From NCBI GenBank assembly GCA_014762625.1, contig JABURQ010000051.1, positions 22,296 to 86,295 on the forward strand: a stretch of 64,000 nucleotides of DNA. The letters are read 5' to 3'. A model generated the notes under the pieces. It ran no database searches, was not told the origin of the DNA, and saw only the letters and a program-made list of their open reading frames with translations. Both the position numbers and the translations under genes were made by a program. This document shows positions 8,599 through 17,666 of the stretch, one piece after another (position 1 is the stretch's first letter; every line of letters begins with the position of its first letter). The DNA is from Planctomycetaceae bacterium (lineage in GTDB: Bacteria > Planctomycetota > Planctomycetia > Planctomycetales > Planctomycetaceae).

Positions 8599-10065
8599 AT
8601 GAAATTCCCCAGTTTGATCGTCCCCCTCGTCGTATTTTTCGGACTCGTCGTTCCCCTCGATGCCAAGCCGCCGAACATCGTCTGGATCGTGGCTGAGAAT
8701 GTGAAGCTCGACTTCGAATGTTACGGTGCGAAGAACGTTCGGACGCCGAACGTCGATTCGCTCGCCGCCGAAGGGATCCGCTACACGCACGTCTTCTCGA
8801 CCTCGCCCGTCTGTGCTCCGAGTCGGTCCTGCTTTATGACGGGGATGTACCAGACCACCACCGACATGCACAACATGCGATCGCATCGTGAGGACGATTA
8901 TCGACTCCCGCCGGGCGTTCGACCGATCACGCAGCGACTTCAGGATGCCGGTTACGCGACGGCGAACATCGTCAACATCGGCGACAAAGTGGTCGGAACG
9001 GGGAAGCTCGATCTCAACTTCGTCAACGAAGGAGAACTCTACAACACGCAGAGCTGGGAAGAACTGGTGCAGCAGGAGCCGTTCTTCGCGATGATCAACA
9101 CGCCCGAAGTGGAATACGATATCTACGATCGGAAGACGTACATGCACGATCGGGTGAAATGGGTTGGCGAGGAATGGCATCCGAAAGTCGCCACTCCCGA
9201 AAATGTGACGCCGCCTCCTTACTATCCCGATCATCCGCTGGTTCGTGAAGAATGGGCTCGGTATCTGAATTCCGTCAGCGGAATCGATGTGCGTGTCGGC
9301 TGGATCATCGAGCGATTGAAGAAAGATGAAGTCTGGGACGATACGGTCGTCATCTTCTTCGGTGACAACGGTCGCCTCGAAGCCCGCGGAATTCACTGGT
9401 GTTACGACAGCGGCTTGCACGTTCCGTTGATCGTTCGTTGGCCGAAGAATTATCCCGCTCCGCCTCAGATCACGCCGGGAGCGGTGAGTGATGAAGTGGT
9501 CAGTCTCATGGATTTAACAGCGACGACGTTGCACATCGCCGGGATTGAGAAACCGCCGCTGATGCAGTCGCGCAACTTGTTGGGCGATCAGGCGGATTCT
9601 CCGCGTCGTTATGCCTTCAGCGCACGTGATCGGATCGACGAGACGGTGATGCGGATTCGCTCCGTGCGGGGGAAACGATATCACTATTTGCGAAATGACT
9701 TTCCCGAGCGAAGCTTTCTCTCTCTCAACCGGTACAAGGAAAAATGTTTCCCCGTCAAACCGCTGATGCGTGAGTTGATGGCCGCCGGGAAACTGACCGG
9801 ACCGCCGGCGGACTTGATGCAACCGCGTCTGCCGAAAGAGCAACTGTTCGACACGGAAGCCGACCCGCACGAGATCGAGAATCTGGCGGAGTCGGACGAT
9901 CCCGAGATTCAGAAAGTGCTGGCCGAGATGCGGGCGGCCCTCGACGTCTGGATTGTCGAGACGGGCGACCGCGGACAGACACTGGAACCGGCGGAAATCG
10001 TCGCTCCCTTCGAGAAGGAAATGCACGACTGGTTCGGCACGCCGGAATGGTACGGCAAAAGGTAA
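8599..10065 (+). CDS. Secreted sulfatase (formylglycine-type, alkaline-phosphatase superfamily)
   Basis: A 488-residue exported enzyme. Residues 1-22 form a signal peptide ending L-D-A. The formylglycine motif C-A-P-S-R sits at residues 72-76, so an anaerobic- or FGE-type maturase elsewhere must convert Cys72. The first metal motif, normally two Asp, reads A-E-N (N-I-V-W-I-V-A-E-N), and the second metal site is G-D-N-G. It probably removes sulfate esters or N-sulfates from polysaccharides in the periplasm or outside. ATG 8599 was chosen because it begins the signal peptide and has ACAGGAAA upstream; an upstream in-frame ATG at 8542 lies inside the preceding gene. Sulfatases are characteristically abundant in planctomycetes. 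Confidence 0.92.
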   Translation: MKFPSLIVPLVVFFGLVVPLDAKPPNIVWIVAENVKLDFECYGAKNVRTPNVDSLAAEGIRYTHVFSTSPVCAPSRSCFMTGMYQTTTDMHNMRSHREDDYRLPPGVRPITQRLQDAGYATANIVNIGDKVVGTGKLDLNFVNEGELYNTQSWEELVQQEPFFAMINTPEVEYDIYDRKTYMHDRVKWVGEEWHPKVATPENVTPPPYYPDHPLVREEWARYLNSVSGIDVRVGWIIERLKKDEVWDDTVVIFFGDNGRLEARGIHWCYDSGLHVPLIVRWPKNYPAPPQITPGAVSDEVVSLMDLTATTLHIAGIEKPPLMQSRNLLGDQADSPRRYAFSARDRIDETVMRIRSVRGKRYHYLRNDFPERSFLSLNRYKEKCFPVKPLMRELMAAGKLTGPPADLMQPRLPKEQLFDTEADPHEIENLAESDDPEIQKVLAEMRAALDVWIVETGDRGQTLEPAEIVAPFEKEMHDWFGTPEWYGKR

Positions 10066-10202
10066 ACAAACCAGTCGCGATTAACTTTTTCTGCTGCCCT
10101 GAACGATAAAATCACGTCCGGATTGACTCCACCGCTCGAAAGAGAGCCCGATCTTCGCAGACCGAATATCGCGGGCAGCAATGCGGAAACTGATTTTCAT
10201 GG

Positions 10203-10217
10203 GTTGAATTATTCAAC
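10203..10217. promoter_or_regulatory. Perfect 15-bp palindrome upstream of the amidoligase cluster
   Basis: GTTGAATTATTCAAC is a 7+1+7 perfect dyad, 75 bases before the first gene of the four-gene cluster. TTGCCG (10231-10236) and TATTAA (10254-10259), 17 bases apart, could be a weak promoter just downstream. Such a dyad is compatible with a dimeric repressor or activator site, but no binding protein is identified. Confidence 0.4.
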
Positions 10218-10292
10218 GGGCTGCTCACTCTTGCCGAAAATAAGAGCGCAGGATATTAATACTGTGATATTTTCTGTACTCGGATTTCCCGG

Positions 10293-11015
10293 ATGGAAAG
10301 CCAGCTTCAATTCGAAATCGGACGACAACCCGATTTATTCACCTGCGGGCCGACCTGCTTACAGGCCGTTTATCGCTTTTTCAATTACGAAACCCAACTC
10401 CAGAATGTCATTGACGAAACTCCGCGGTTGGAGAACGGCGGGACGTTAGCGGTTTCGCTGGCCTGCCATGCGTTGGAGCGAGGGTTTCGAGCGATGATCC
10501 ACACCTGGAATCTGTTGGTATTTGACCCGACCTGGTTTCCCAGCGATCCAGCCGATTTGCGGGCAGCTTTGATCGAACAACAACAGCTCAAGCAAGATCC
10601 ACGCATCCAGCAGGCTTCTGAAGTTTACCTTCGTTTTCTAGAGCTAGGTGGGGAATTGCGGATGGACGATCTCAATTCCTCCCTGATTCGCAAATATCTG
10701 AAGAAGAATATTCCCATCCTCACTGGTTTGAGTGCGACTTACCTCTATCGAGAGCCTCGAGAATACGGTTTGGACTCGCACCCCGATCCCATCCGGGGAA
10801 CTCCGCAAGGACACTTTGTGGTGCTGTGTGGGTATGACTCGACGCAGCGAAAGGTGCTCGTCGCCGATCCGTTACATCCGAATCCGCTCGCCAATCAGAA
10901 TCAGAAATACCTGGTTGGTTTGGACAGCGTGATCTGTTCGATCATGTTGGGAATTGTAACTTACGACGCCAACCTCCTGATTCTGATTCCCCCGGATCGA
11001 GAAATCACCTTCTGA
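10293..11015 (+). CDS. C39-like papain-fold cysteine peptidase
   Basis: A 240-residue protein. The catalytic Cys is likely Cys18 in F-T-C-G-P-T-C-L; the His is in Q-G-H-F-V-V-L-C-G-Y-D and the Asp in V-A-D-P-L-H-P, which together match the complete C39/C39-like triad layout. No signal peptide or transporter domain is present, so it is probably cytoplasmic and not a bacteriocin-exporter peptidase. Its stop lies 13 bases before the RimK-like gene, the first step of a tightly packed cluster. In such a setting it may hydrolyse or transfer an amide-linked product of the two ligases; this is inference. Confidence 0.85.
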   Translation: MESQLQFEIGRQPDLFTCGPTCLQAVYRFFNYETQLQNVIDETPRLENGGTLAVSLACHALERGFRAMIHTWNLLVFDPTWFPSDPADLRAALIEQQQLKQDPRIQQASEVYLRFLELGGELRMDDLNSSLIRKYLKKNIPILTGLSATYLYREPREYGLDSHPDPIRGTPQGHFVVLCGYDSTQRKVLVADPLHPNPLANQNQKYLVGLDSVICSIMLGIVTYDANLLILIPPDREITF

Positions 11016-11028
11016 AAGAACGTTGCCG

Positions 11029-12507
11029 ATGCCGATCATTATTGTCGCCAGTCAGCCGGAAGATTGGCCGTTTGATTTACCCGGAATCGATGTGATTGAT
11101 GAGTGGACTTACATCACCTCGACCCGCTATTCCGAGTTACGACATACCCGAGTCATCAATCTCTCGAGATCGCTGAAATATCAGAGCGCCGGATATTACG
11201 TTTCTTTGCTGGCGGAAGCCCGAGGTCATAAGCCGTTACCCTCCATACTGACGCTACAGGATTTGAAGTCTCAGTCTCTGGTCAAATTGATTTCGGAAGA
11301 GCTTGATGAGCTATTTCAAAAATCACTGAACCCGCTTCACTCCGACGAATTTACCCTCTCAATCTACTTTGGGAGAAACATGACGACGCGCTACGACCGG
11401 TTGTGTCGGCAATTATTCAATTTGTTTCCGGCGCCCCTCTTGCGAGTCAGGTTTTCCAAGACGAAACAGAAATGGAACCTCCGCAGTGTCAAAGCACTCT
11501 CAGGAGGCGAGGTGCCGGAATCTCATCGCAGTTTCGTTGCGGAAGCCGCCGCGCGCCATTTCGCCAGTCGCTCAACTCCTCGCCCTAAAACCAATCGCTA
11601 TCGCTACGATATGGCGATTCTCTGGAATCCCGAGGAGCAGGAAAACGCCCCTTCGAACGAGCAGGCCTTGTCACGATTCTGTAAAGCGGCCGGAAAACTG
11701 GGGATTTTCGCAGAACTGATCTCTCGCGATGACTATGGCTCCCTGATGGAGTACGACGCTTTGTTCATACGGGAAACGACCTCAATGAACGATCATACCT
11801 ATCGTTTCTCCCGCAAAGCCGCCAATGAAGGACTCGTCGTTATCGACGACCCGCAATCGATCGCTCGCTGCACGAATAAAGTCTTTCTGGCAGAACTCCT
11901 CCAGCGCAATCACATTAAAGTTCCTAAGACCGTCGTCCTGCACCGAGAAACACTTTCTTCGCTCGAAGGAGCCCTGGGGTTTCCCTGCGTGCTCAAAAAA
12001 CCGGACAGTTCCTTCTCGGTGGGGGTCGTCAAGGTTCACTCCCTGGACGAATTGAAGTGTCAGGCGGCAGAATTCCTCGGGGAATCCGAGCTTCTCGTGG
12101 CCCAGGAATTTCTACCGACGGAATTTGACTGGCGAATTACGCTCTTGGATGGAAAGCCTTTGTTTGCCTGTAAATATTTTATGGCTCCGGGGCATTGGCA
12201 GATCATCCAACAGGAAAAACACGGTCGAGGCCGATACGGCAAGAGTGAAACGTTGCCTGTCGAATTGGTTCCCCGGAAAGCGATCAGGCTTGCCACCAAA
12301 GCCGCTCAACTTATCGGCAACGGTCTGTACGGAGTGGACGTCAAACAGTCCGCCGGGGAGTTTTACATTATTGAAGTCAACGATAATCCGAACATCGATT
12401 CCGGTGTCGAGGATGCCGTTCTGCGGGACGAGCTGTATGAAAAAATCATGCAGGTGTTCCTGACGAGGATCGAGCGACAGAAGTCCGCCTACGAGGTCGG
12501 AGCATGA
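11029..12507 (+). CDS. RimK-like ATP-grasp amide ligase with N-terminal RimK-like domain
   Basis: About 492 residues. The first ~190 form a poorly conserved N-terminal domain, followed by an ATP-grasp ligase. Visible ATP-grasp features are the nucleotide-binding V-L-K-K-P-D-S-S-F-S-V-G, the D-W-R-I-T-L-L-D-G-K strand pair, and the metal-binding E-V-N-D-N-P-N near the C-terminus. ATP-grasp RimK relatives join a carboxylate (via acyl phosphate) to an amine, for example adding Glu to a peptide or protein tail. ATG 11029 is preferred to TTG 11023 because AAAGAA is correctly spaced from it. Its stop overlaps the next start as ATGA, implying translational coupling with the GCS2-type ligase. Confidence 0.9.
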   Translation: MPIIIVASQPEDWPFDLPGIDVIDEWTYITSTRYSELRHTRVINLSRSLKYQSAGYYVSLLAEARGHKPLPSILTLQDLKSQSLVKLISEELDELFQKSLNPLHSDEFTLSIYFGRNMTTRYDRLCRQLFNLFPAPLLRVRFSKTKQKWNLRSVKALSGGEVPESHRSFVAEAAARHFASRSTPRPKTNRYRYDMAILWNPEEQENAPSNEQALSRFCKAAGKLGIFAELISRDDYGSLMEYDALFIRETTSMNDHTYRFSRKAANEGLVVIDDPQSIARCTNKVFLAELLQRNHIKVPKTVVLHRETLSSLEGALGFPCVLKKPDSSFSVGVVKVHSLDELKCQAAEFLGESELLVAQEFLPTEFDWRITLLDGKPLFACKYFMAPGHWQIIQQEKHGRGRYGKSETLPVELVPRKAIRLATKAAQLIGNGLYGVDVKQSAGEFYIIEVNDNPNIDSGVEDAVLRDELYEKIMQVFLTRIERQKSAYEVGA

Positions 12508-13745
12508 ACCAGTCTCCTTATCCTCTCTGGGAAGCGTACGGCGTGGAATTGGAATACATGATCGTGGATTCCGAGAGTTTCAATGTCCGCCCGATTTGCG
12601 ATGAGTTGTTGAAGTCGGTCGCGGGACGCTACGTGTCGGACGTCGAACGTGGTGCCCTGGCCTGGTCGAACGAACTGGCATTGCATGTGGTGGAAATCAA
12701 AACCAACGGTCCTGTTGCTTCTTTGGCAGGACTGGCCAAGAAGTTTCAACAGGAAGTCCTGGAAATCGAGTCCCGGTTGAAACCTCTGGGAGCGTGCCTG
12801 TTGCCGACGGCCATGCATCCCTGGATGAATCCGGATCGAGAAATGCGGTTGTGGCCTCACGACTACAGTCCGATTTACGAGGCGTATGATCGAATTTTCG
12901 ATTGTCGGGGGCATGGCTGGGCCAACCTGCAATCGGCGCACCTGAACTACTCTTTTGCGAACGATCGTGAGTTCGCCAGTCTCCATGCGGCGATCAGACT
13001 CGTTCTGCCTCTGTTGCCGACGCTTGCTGCGAGCTCTCCCGTCTGCGACGGACGGTTGACGGGGTTGGCGGACACGCGCCTCGATGTGTACCGAAAGAAC
13101 GCGAGGAGAATTCCCGAAGTGGCGGGGTTTGTGATTCCGGAAACCGTTTCTTCCCGAGCGGAGTACGAAGAGAAGATCTTTGCCCCCATGTATCGGGCGA
13201 TTGCTCCTTACGACCCCGATCATTTGTTGCAGGACGAATTTCTGAACTCTCGGGGAGCCATTGCCCGCTTTGAAAGAGGCAGCATCGAAATTCGACTTTT
13301 GGATGTGCAGGAATGTCCCGCCAACGACCTGGCGATTGCGGAGGTTGTCACCACACTCTTAAAAGAATTAACGGAAGCCCGTTGGTCCTCTCTTTCGGAT
13401 CAGCAGTCAATCCCGGTAGCGACTCTGGTAGACGTCTTGAGCAGGAGCACAGAACTCGCCGAAGAGTCCGTGATCAGCGAGACTCAGTTTCTCCGGATCT
13501 TCGGTCTTCAAGATGCGCGCCTCTCTGCCCGGGAATTCTGGCAGCGGATTATTCCTCAACTGGAACTTACTTCCGAAACACAGATGCGCATACAACGAAT
13601 TCTGGAGTTAGGAACACTTTCGACCCGCCTGAAACAGAGCGTTTCAGAAACTCCCGTGCATCAGGAACTTTTGCAGGTCTATCGTCAGTTAGCAGAGTGT
13701 CTGCGAACGGGAGCAACATACGTGCCCGAGCGAGACATTCGATGA
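12504..13745 (+). CDS. GCS2-type carboxylate-amine ligase (glutamate-cysteine ligase family 2)
   Basis: A 413-residue enzyme of the glutamine-synthetase-like amidoligase superfamily. The N-terminal Y-G-V-E-L-E-Y-M-I-V-D is the GCS2 metal/ATP signature; later M-H-P-W-M-N and L-N-Y-S-F match the substrate region. Family members make gamma-glutamyl amide bonds, classically glutamate plus cysteine, but many clustered versions have unknown substrates. Coupled by ATGA overlaps to the RimK-like gene before it and the amidohydrolase after it, so the two ligases likely act sequentially on one metabolite or peptide. True glutathione synthesis is unlikely because no GshB-like glutathione synthetase is present, though RimK-type substitution cannot be excluded. 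Confidence 0.88.
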   Translation: MNQSPYPLWEAYGVELEYMIVDSESFNVRPICDELLKSVAGRYVSDVERGALAWSNELALHVVEIKTNGPVASLAGLAKKFQQEVLEIESRLKPLGACLLPTAMHPWMNPDREMRLWPHDYSPIYEAYDRIFDCRGHGWANLQSAHLNYSFANDREFASLHAAIRLVLPLLPTLAASSPVCDGRLTGLADTRLDVYRKNARRIPEVAGFVIPETVSSRAEYEEKIFAPMYRAIAPYDPDHLLQDEFLNSRGAIARFERGSIEIRLLDVQECPANDLAIAEVVTTLLKELTEARWSSLSDQQSIPVATLVDVLSRSTELAEESVISETQFLRIFGLQDARLSAREFWQRIIPQLELTSETQMRIQRILELGTLSTRLKQSVSETPVHQELLQVYRQLAECLRTGATYVPERDIR

Positions 13746-14470
13746 CATGGAAGTTGATTGTCACTTGTGAGCACGGCGGTCACAAAATTCCGCGACAATA
13801 TTTTTCCCTGTTTCGATCGGCTCGTGAAACTCTCCCGACTCACCGTGGTTGGGACGCGGGGGCACTGCCGTTAGCACGCCGAATTTCAGAGTGCTTCAAC
13901 GCTCCTCTGATACTTTCAACGACTTCGCGATTACTGGTCGATCTGAACCGGTCCGTCGGGCATCCGAGACTGTTTTCCGAATGGAGCCGGAAGCTGTCCC
14001 AACCGGCTCGAGATCAGGTTCTCGAAAATTTCTATCATCCTTTTCGCGATGAAGTGATTCAGACCATCCAGTCATTAATGTCAAAAAGGCAGAAGGTTCT
14101 CCATCTCTCCGTCCATACATTCACCCCCGAACTGGCCGGAAAACATCGGAAAACCGATGTCGGATTACTCTACGATCCTCGCCGACTGTCGGAAAAACAA
14201 TTCGCACGCCTCTGGAAGTCCTCCCTCCAGAAAGTGCTTCCTCGCACGATGTGCGTGCATTGCAACCAGCCCTATCAGGGAGTCTCCGACGGGTTCACGA
14301 CATCGTTGCGTCGACAGTTCGACAGCGAGAACTATCTGGGGATTGAACTGGAGATCTCTCAGAAGTGGCTTACGGAGAATCAGCATTTCCCCAGTCGGCT
14401 CGAACAACAGATCGTCGAGAGCTTGAGCGCTGCCTGGACATCATTCAAAACCATCGGCAGCCACGGATGA
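13742..14470 (+). CDS. N-formylglutamate amidohydrolase-like enzyme
   Basis: A 242-residue zinc-hydrolase-like protein. Motifs of the family are all visible: T-C-E-H-G-G near the start, G-W-D-A-G, L-V-D-L-N-R, and the H-L-S-V-H-T-F-T-P block. The founding enzyme deformylates N-formyl-glutamate in histidine degradation; with no hut genes nearby, another amide or acyl-Glu substrate is likelier. ATG 13742 overlaps the GCS2 stop (ATGA); the longer frame beginning at 13313 lies entirely inside the GCS2 gene. It closes the four-gene cluster. Confidence 0.87.
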   Translation: MTWKLIVTCEHGGHKIPRQYFSLFRSARETLPTHRGWDAGALPLARRISECFNAPLILSTTSRLLVDLNRSVGHPRLFSEWSRKLSQPARDQVLENFYHPFRDEVIQTIQSLMSKRQKVLHLSVHTFTPELAGKHRKTDVGLLYDPRRLSEKQFARLWKSSLQKVLPRTMCVHCNQPYQGVSDGFTTSLRRQFDSENYLGIELEISQKWLTENQHFPSRLEQQIVESLSAAWTSFKTIGSHG

Positions 14471-14770
14471 GCTCTGTTGTCCATAATCCATGTCGGCAAA
14501 ATTCCTGAAAATTTTAATGAGACGAGGGTTTGGAATATTGACTCTTGTTTCGGAATATCAGGACAATAGATTCACTCCGAACCACCTGCTTACCGGACCG
14601 CTCCCACCTCTCCGCCCGCCTGAGAATCAAGAGCTTCAGCGACCCTTAGCGATTTCGTTGTTTGCTTGATCTTTCTTTTTTCTGGTTCTGATATCGGTTG
14701 GAGGCGATGCCTCTCACGACCAACCGGCGATCGGGATCCTCTCAATCATGAGAACTGGAGAATTTCCAAA
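14471..14770. other. Intergenic region with a possible promoter
   Basis: No gene is seen. TTGACT (14538-14543) and GACAAT (14562-14567) with an 18-base spacer could be a weak promoter for the PPC-domain gene, leaving a leader of about 200 bases. An in-frame upstream extension of the PPC gene (from 14666) has no ribosome-binding site and would precede the signal peptide, so it was not used. Confidence 0.35.
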
Positions 14771-17221
14771 ATGCGCGTCTCCTCCGCTGCCCGGATTCTG
14801 TTTTGTCTGTCTGCAAATTTTTTGCTTTGTCTGCCTGCGATGGCGGCGTCTCCTCGGCTTTCGAGCATTACGCCTCGAGGAATTCAACGGGGAGCCGAAC
14901 ATACGATTCAATTTAACGGATCGAGCCTCGAAGATATCGAGGAGATCTTGTTCTATGAACCGGCAGGATTTACGGTCTCCAAAATCGAGCCGAACGGCAA
15001 TAACCCAAAAGTTACGCTCAGCGTCGCTCCGGATTGCCGGTTGGGTGAGTATGTCGCTCAGGTCCGCACAAAAACCGGCCTCTCGGACTATCGGACCTTC
15101 TACGTCGAAGGGCTTCCGGCAGTGGCGGAAGCCGAACCAAACAGTGAATATGGCAACCCTCAACCAATCCCACTCAATGTGGTGGTCGGGGGTAATATTT
15201 CCAATGAAGACGTTGATTATTTCGTTGTGGACGCGAAGCAGGGAGAACGCATTTCCGTCGAAGTGGTCGCTATGAGGTTGGGGACCGCTCTGTTCGATCC
15301 CTATGTGGCGATTCTGGACAGCAAACGATTTGAACTGTCTGCGAATGATGATACGGCACTCGCCTTGCAGGATGCCTACGCGTCGGTCATCGCTCCCGAA
15401 GACGGAAAGTATATCATTGAGGTCCGCGATAGTTCTTACGGGGCCGGCAGCAATTATCGTCTGCACGTCGGAACCTTCCCTCGACCAGCAATAGTCTACC
15501 CGGCGGGTGGAAAGCTCGGCGAAGAAACAGACGTCCAATTCCTGGGGCTGCCGGGTGGTCAACTAGCGACCAGGATTCAGCTCCCCTCTGTACCGGAAGC
15601 CGACTTCTCGGTCTTTGCGACTGATGCCGGAGGCGTCTCGCCCACAGGCAATCCCTTTCGACTCTTCGAACACGGTAATGCGTTCGAGCAGGAGCCGAAC
15701 GACCAATTCTCTCAGGCGACCCCGATGCAGCTCCCCTTAGCCTTCAACGGGGTGATCGATCGACCGGGAGACGTTGATTTCCTGAAGTTCACCGCTCAAA
15801 AAGGGCAGGTCTACGAAATCGAGTGTTTTGCTCGCCGCATTCGCTCCGGTTTGGATCCCGTCATGACACTTCACAACGCCTCAGGGGGCGCTCTTGTTGG
15901 AAATGACGACTCCCGAGGGCCAGACAGCTACTTTCGTTTCAGTTTTCCTGAAGATGGAGAATATGTGTTGCAGATCGCCGATCATCTCGGCGGTGGAAGT
16001 CCGGATTTTGTTTATCGGATCGAGTTTCATCCGGTCCGTCCCGCTTTGACCCTGAGTATTCCCCGCGTCGAGCAATATGGTCAGTACCGCCAGCAAATCT
16101 ATGTTCCCCGCGGTGGACGATTTGGGGCCATCTTCAATTTCACTCGCACTGATTTTGGTGGGGAACTGATTCTGGACGGACACGATTTGCCGGCGGGAAT
16201 CAATATGGTCTGCGAGAACTTACCCGCCAATCAGACACAACTGCCGGTTGTTTTTGAAGTCGCCGCTGATGCTCCGTTATCGGGCAAGCTGGTTGATCTG
16301 ACCGCCCGCCACATCGATCCCAATCAAAATATTCGAGGGGGATTCCGGAATCGGGCGGATTTCATCATCGGTCCACCGGGCCAATCGTTATATCGCTGGA
16401 GGGATGTGGATCGCGTCGCTGTCGCGGTGGTTGATGAAATCCCGTTTTCGATTGAGATCGTCGAACCGAAAGCACCGCTCGTTCGTGACGGAGCCATGCA
16501 ACTGAAAATTGTTGCCCACAAGAAAGAAGGCTGGGACGAACAGATCAACGTACAACTTCCCTTTCGCCCTCCGGGAGTCGGAGCGACCAGTTCCGTCAAT
16601 ATCCCCAAAGGTCAGAATGAGGCCTACTATCCCATGAACGCGAACGGTGGTGTGGAGATCAAGACCTGGCGAATCTTCGCTTTAGGAACATCGGGAGGGA
16701 TGTGGGGCGCTTCGCAACTCGCGAAGCTGGAGATCAATGATCCCTTTGCTCGGTTTGAAGTTCAGCGGGGATCCTGTGAGCAAGGCCAATCAACACAAAT
16801 CCTCTGCAAGATCAACCATCTTCATCCCTTTGAGGGAACCGCGACGGCAACTCTCCTGGGGCTTCCTCACATGGTGACGGCTGAGCCGGTGCAGTTTACC
16901 AAAGAGACTGCAGAGTTGGTGTTCAATGTGAAAACGGCCAAGGAAAGTCCGGTCGGCAAGCACAATGTGTACTGTCAACTGGTCGTCCCTCACAACGGCG
17001 AGTCGGTCGTGAGCACGGCAGGTGGGACACAATTACAGATCGATGCTCCCCTGTCGGTCCCCGTGGCACAAGTTCAACCCACTCCCATGCCGCAAGCAGC
17101 CACACCACAACCGGCACCGATGCCCACCGCGGCTCCTCCCAAACCTCTCTCGCCTCTCGAAAAACTGCGTTTGGCCGCCAAACAGCGTCAGGATAAAGAG
17201 CAGTCCGGAGGAGTACAGTAA
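14771..17221 (+). CDS. Exported protein with two PPC (pre-peptidase C-terminal) domains
   Basis: About 816 residues with a signal peptide (residues 1-24, ending A-M-A-A). Two PPC-type beta-sandwich domains are recognisable by E-P-N-S/E-P-N-D openings and G-D-V-D-F / E-D-V-D-Y cores: one around residues 120-240 and one around 310-440. An IPT/Ig-like N-terminal part (S-I-T-P-R-G-I-Q-R-G) precedes them. The C-terminus is Pro/Gln/Ala-rich and then basic. Such planctomycete proteins usually lack the peptidase and are thought to be surface or periplasmic binding proteins. ATG 14771 begins the signal peptide. Confidence 0.82.
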   Translation: MRVSSAARILFCLSANFLLCLPAMAASPRLSSITPRGIQRGAEHTIQFNGSSLEDIEEILFYEPAGFTVSKIEPNGNNPKVTLSVAPDCRLGEYVAQVRTKTGLSDYRTFYVEGLPAVAEAEPNSEYGNPQPIPLNVVVGGNISNEDVDYFVVDAKQGERISVEVVAMRLGTALFDPYVAILDSKRFELSANDDTALALQDAYASVIAPEDGKYIIEVRDSSYGAGSNYRLHVGTFPRPAIVYPAGGKLGEETDVQFLGLPGGQLATRIQLPSVPEADFSVFATDAGGVSPTGNPFRLFEHGNAFEQEPNDQFSQATPMQLPLAFNGVIDRPGDVDFLKFTAQKGQVYEIECFARRIRSGLDPVMTLHNASGGALVGNDDSRGPDSYFRFSFPEDGEYVLQIADHLGGGSPDFVYRIEFHPVRPALTLSIPRVEQYGQYRQQIYVPRGGRFGAIFNFTRTDFGGELILDGHDLPAGINMVCENLPANQTQLPVVFEVAADAPLSGKLVDLTARHIDPNQNIRGGFRNRADFIIGPPGQSLYRWRDVDRVAVAVVDEIPFSIEIVEPKAPLVRDGAMQLKIVAHKKEGWDEQINVQLPFRPPGVGATSSVNIPKGQNEAYYPMNANGGVEIKTWRIFALGTSGGMWGASQLAKLEINDPFARFEVQRGSCEQGQSTQILCKINHLHPFEGTATATLLGLPHMVTAEPVQFTKETAELVFNVKTAKESPVGKHNVYCQLVVPHNGESVVSTAGGTQLQIDAPLSVPVAQVQPTPMPQAATPQPAPMPTAAPPKPLSPLEKLRLAAKQRQDKEQSGGVQ

Positions 17222-17666
17222 GCGTTGCGCGAGGTCGTCTCCTCCTGCAGACTGAAAACCATGACAGAGTTTCGCTATTTCGCACCACATCGCTGATTGA
17301 GTCCGCTTATAGAGGGCCAAAAACACCCTCATCGAGAAATCCCGAGGGAGTTTCCCGCGTGTCCTGAGAGAACTTTTCAAAAATATCGGAAAAATCCCGA
17401 CCGATCCCTTAGTGTGACCTAAGTTTAGACAACACCATGCTTGAGTCGTTCGGGGTGGCGAGGTTCGGGTCGTTCGATCGACCGCTGGAGACGTCGCACA
17501 TCACCTTCCGGTCTAAGACCTGAACGTTGCCCCCCGGACACTCAGCACGGTTTTCACGCCCAAAATGTGAATTTTTATCAGGCTCCTGGGCATTTTTCCG
17601 AGATCCACAGTTGAGACGACTGCGTTATCGTGTGTGAATGCATTTCACAACACCGGGAGCCCCGTC
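17222..17666. other. Intergenic region, nothing recognised
   Basis: 445 bases between two plus-strand genes. No RNA gene or clear terminator hairpin was found. Plus-strand frame from GTG 17634 extends the next gene but has no ribosome-binding site. Confidence 0.4.

Noticed and set aside
8557..9420. Minus-strand frame of 287 codons
   Set aside because: Antisense to the sulfatase gene with its C-A-P-S-R motif; the product shows no family pattern.
13313..13741. Upstream extension of the N-formylglutamate amidohydrolase-like gene
   Set aside because: It lies wholly within the GCS2 gene; the ATGA overlap at 13742 and the family N-terminus mark the true start.
10293..14470. Glutathione biosynthesis locus
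   Set aside because: The GCS2 and ATP-grasp pair superficially resembles gshA/gshB, but the ATP-grasp is RimK-like with an extra N-terminal domain, and a peptidase and amidohydrolase are linked; I do not claim glutathione synthesis.
14714..15562. Minus-strand frame of 282 codons
   Set aside because: Antisense to the PPC-domain gene; no ribosome-binding site or domain.
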